Shown one piece after another: positions 5,591 to 7,275 of a DNA stretch of 7,275 bases (within the stretch, counting starts at the first letter, position 1; every line of letters begins with the position of its first letter). The position numbers and the translations under genes are program-made. Source of the DNA: Treponema sp. (lineage in GTDB: Bacteria > Spirochaetota > Spirochaetia > Treponematales > Breznakiellaceae); the NCBI GenBank assembly GCA_031255875.1, contig JAIRRR010000107.1, forward strand, positions 1-7,275. Direction: 5' to 3'. The notes under the pieces were generated by a model. The model was not told the origin of the DNA and did not search any database. It saw only the letters and a list, made by a program, of their open reading frames with translations.

Positions 5591-7248
5591 AATTCTACTC
5601 CCTGTTTTGTTTCCGGCTTAGCTTCCGGGCCGTCGCTACCTAACACAGCGCCGGTGGCGTCGCCACCCGACACGGCACCGGTGGCGTCGCCACCTAACAC
5701 AGCGCCGGTGGCGTCGCCACCTAACACAGCTCCGGTGGCGTCGCCACCCGACACGGCACCAGTGGCGTGCAGCATTACGGTTGTTTCGTCGATGTTGTTT
5801 CGGTCAAGGATGGCGTGGATCCTGCCGTGGTAGAAAACCACGCATTGATCCGCGACTTTCTCGATTTCGGGGATTTCAAGGGTGTTCACCAGGATGGTCT
5901 TGCCCTGTTCGGAAAGCTGAAGGATCAGCTTGTAAACCTCGCTCTTGGCGCCGACGTCTATGCCCTGGGTCGGGTTGTCCAGCAGGAAAATATCGGCGTT
6001 TGTGTTGAGGAGCCGGGCCAGAATAACCTTCTGCTGGTTGCCGCCCGACAGGCTGGTAATCGGGTCCTTGTGGGTATTCGCCTTTATGTTGAGAAGCTGT
6101 TTGTAACCGTTGTATTTGGCAACTTCCTTTTTCCTAAAAATATGGAACCTGAAGGCCGAAAGCGTATGCTCCGAAATATATTCGTTTTCCAAAAGCTGCA
6201 TAAAGGGCAGTATGGAATTCTCCTTCCGGTTGCTTGGCACCATGCCGATGCGGGCGATTTTCATGGCTGTATGGATGCCGTAGGCCCGGATATTGATGTC
6301 CCGCGTTTCTTTCCCGGTGATGATGAATTTCCCGGAGTAGAAAGGGGCAATCCCGAACATGGCCTGCATCAGGTTGCTTGCCCCGGACCCCGCAAGGCCC
6401 GTAAGGCCGATAATTTCCCCTTTCCTGACTTTAAAGGAAATGTCGCGGAATCCCGCGCCGGAACAGTTTTTCAGTTCAAGGATCACATCCCCCAGTTTCC
6501 GTTCTCCGTATATTTCCTTGTCCGACACCTCGCGCCCCACCATGGAAGTGGTAACTTCTTTTGGGCTGGTGTCGGAGATTCTGCCGGATCTGATAAAACG
6601 CCCGTTCCGCAAAACCGTGTACCTGTCGGCTATGGCAAAAATTTCGGGCATCTTGTGCGAAATGAAAATAAAACTTATTCCTTTTCCTTTTAAACGCCGG
6701 ATTATGGAAAAAAGATGTTCAATTTCCGATGTGTTAAGCGCCGTGGTCGGCTCGTCAAGTATGATCAGCTTCGCGTTGGCGTCAAGGGCCTTGGCGATTT
6801 CCAGAAGCTGTTTCTGGCTGGTTTCAAGATTTGCCACCAGCGCCCTGGGGTTAATGCTGACGCCCAGGTCGGCGAACAATTCCGCCGCCCGGGCAATCAT
6901 CGCCTTCTTATTCAGCGCCCTTGTCCTGTAGAGAATCTCCTTGCCGAGGAACAGATTCTCAAAAACGAGCAGCTCGTTGAAAAGATTGAGTTCCTGGTGG
7001 ACAAAAGCCACCCCGGCTTTTTCGGATTCCGAAACCGATGGGTTTTCCAGCGTGACGCCGTTTACCTCCACCGTGCCGGAATCTTTCGTGTAGACACCGC
7101 CCAGGATATTCATCAGCGTTGACTTTCCCGCCCCGTTTTCCCCAAGAAGGGCGTGGACCTCCCCTTCCTCGACTTCAAAGTCCACTTTTTCAAGAACCGT
7201 TACGCCGAAGAATGTCTTGGAAATATTTTTCATTGAAAGTATGGTCAT
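5587..7248 (-). CDS. Sugar ABC transporter ATP-binding protein, RbsA/MglA type, with a repetitive C-terminal tail
   Basis: A 553-residue double ABC ATPase that powers the adjacent permease. NBD1 has an intact Walker A (GENGAGKST, 36-44), Q85 in the Q-loop, a degenerate signature (LETSQKQ), Walker B LIILDEPTTAL (161-171) and the switch histidine H198. NBD2 keeps a good LSGGNQQ (400-406), but its P-loop reads GLAGSGASN (284-292), without lysine. Its Walker B reads LLDNPTQG with N425 where the catalytic glutamate is expected, and no switch histidine is seen. RbsA-type proteins commonly have a weakened second site; the Glu-to-Asn change goes further. The core ends near residue 494, and about 59 extra residues follow, built from five GDATGAV[L/S]G units. 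I chose the ATG at 7248 because it puts the P-loop at residue 36, as in E. coli RbsA. The frame stays open to the window edge with a TTG at 7266, and the ribosome binding site (GAGA) is weak. It is probably preceded by a binding-protein gene outside the window. Confidence 0.93.
   Translation of the reverse strand: MTILSMKNISKTFFGVTVLEKVDFEVEEGEVHALLGENGAGKSTLMNILGGVYTKDSGTVEVNGVTLENPSVSESEKAGVAFVHQELNLFNELLVFENLFLGKEILYRTRALNKKAMIARAAELFADLGVSINPRALVANLETSQKQLLEIAKALDANAKLIILDEPTTALNTSEIEHLFSIIRRLKGKGISFIFISHKMPEIFAIADRYTVLRNGRFIRSGRISDTSPKEVTTSMVGREVSDKEIYGERKLGDVILELKNCSGAGFRDISFKVRKGEIIGLTGLAGSGASNLMQAMFGIAPFYSGKFIITGKETRDINIRAYGIHTAMKIARIGMVPSNRKENSILPFMQLLENEYISEHTLSAFRFHIFRKKEVAKYNGYKQLLNIKANTHKDPITSLSGGNQQKVILARLLNTNADIFLLDNPTQGIDVGAKSEVYKLILQLSEQGKTILVNTLEIPEIEKVADQCVVFYHGRIHAILDRNNIDETTVMLHATGAVSGGDATGAVLGGDATGAVLGGDATGAVSGGDATGAVLGSDGPEAKPETKQGVEL
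5632..5775 (-). repeat. Tandem 27-base in-frame repeat with a palindromic core
   Basis: Five consecutive 27-base periods lie in the end of the transporter ATPase gene. On the plus strand the units start at 5641, 5668, 5695, 5722 and 5749, with a partial copy at 5632-5640. Two kinds occur, beginning TAACACAGC[G/T]CC (5641, 5695, 5722) or CGACACGGCACC (5668, 5749). The first four units end in the same 15 bases, GGTGGCGTCGCCACC, at 5653-5667, 5680-5694, 5707-5721 and 5734-5748. Its arms GGTGGCG and CGCCACC are perfect inverted repeats around one central base, so each unit can form a 6-bp stem with a 3-base loop. The fifth unit has decayed (AGTGGCGTGCAGC). In the ATPase frame the units encode GGDATGAVL or GGDATGAVS. 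Likely origins are slipped-strand expansion or repeated insertion of a palindromic element. Copy number could vary between strains without shifting the frame. Confidence 0.9.
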
Positions 7249-7275
7249 TGGTATTTCTCTGTACAAAAGACGTCT

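Noticed and set aside
5641..5775. CRISPR-like array
   Set aside because: The units are contiguous 27-base tandem repeats with no unique spacers, and they lie in frame inside a coding sequence.
5767..6693. 308-codon plus-strand frame opposite the transporter ATPase
   Set aside because: It is antisense to conserved ABC motifs, and its open frame follows from the codon bias of the real gene.
7268..7275. AGACGTCT palindrome at the right edge as an operator
   Set aside because: An isolated 8-base palindrome cut by the window edge is expected by chance and has no partner site in view.

Overview
The window is gene-dense bacterial DNA, GC-rich except in the promoter gaps, with five complete genes and two that reach the window edges. 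Nothing in it fixes the species. An anaerobic host-associated or sediment bacterium such as a spirochaete (Treponema-like) would fit the mix of HD-GYP signalling, a CUT2-type sugar ABC transporter, an orphan D12-class methylase and a large regulatory ATPase-like protein. That is an impression from gene content, not proof.

Layout from left to right: (1) 1-636, minus strand, is the 5' part of an unidentified protein that runs off the left edge just as a P-loop seems to begin. (2) 637-757 is a divergent promoter gap. (3) 758-1711, plus strand, is an ornithine carbamoyltransferase. (4) 1721-3122, minus strand, is a two-gene signalling operon: a stand-alone HPt phosphotransfer protein, overlapping by 8 bases a response regulator with a complete HD-GYP c-di-GMP phosphodiesterase domain. 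(5) 3123-3378 is the second divergent gap, with three consecutive hairpins. (6) 3379-4530, plus strand, is a D12-class adenine-N6 DNA methyltransferase with no restriction partner in view. (7) 4531-4591 is a convergent gap with a probable terminator. (8) 4592-7248, minus strand, is a sugar ABC transporter operon with an RbsA-like double ATPase followed, at an ATGA overlap, by an RbsC-like permease. The binding-protein gene is not in the window and may lie beyond 7275.

How the genes work together: the HPt and HD-GYP proteins probably form the last two steps of a phosphorelay whose kinase is encoded elsewhere, with c-di-GMP breakdown as the output. The ATPase and permease form the core of one importer. 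The ornithine carbamoyltransferase, the methylase and the left-edge gene look independent.

The most unusual feature is the C-terminal tail of the transporter ATPase. It is about 59 residues longer than RbsA and is built from five 27-base in-frame units (GDATGAV[L/S]G). Four of these carry the same perfect 15-base palindrome-like core, GGTGGCGTCGCCACC. I see no wholly novel multi-gene system. The tandem palindromic tail, the hairpin cluster at 3157-3294 and the unidentified left-edge protein are the parts that ordinary annotation does not explain. No gene-free stretch exceeds 300 bases, and I see no tRNA, rRNA, insertion sequence or CRISPR array.
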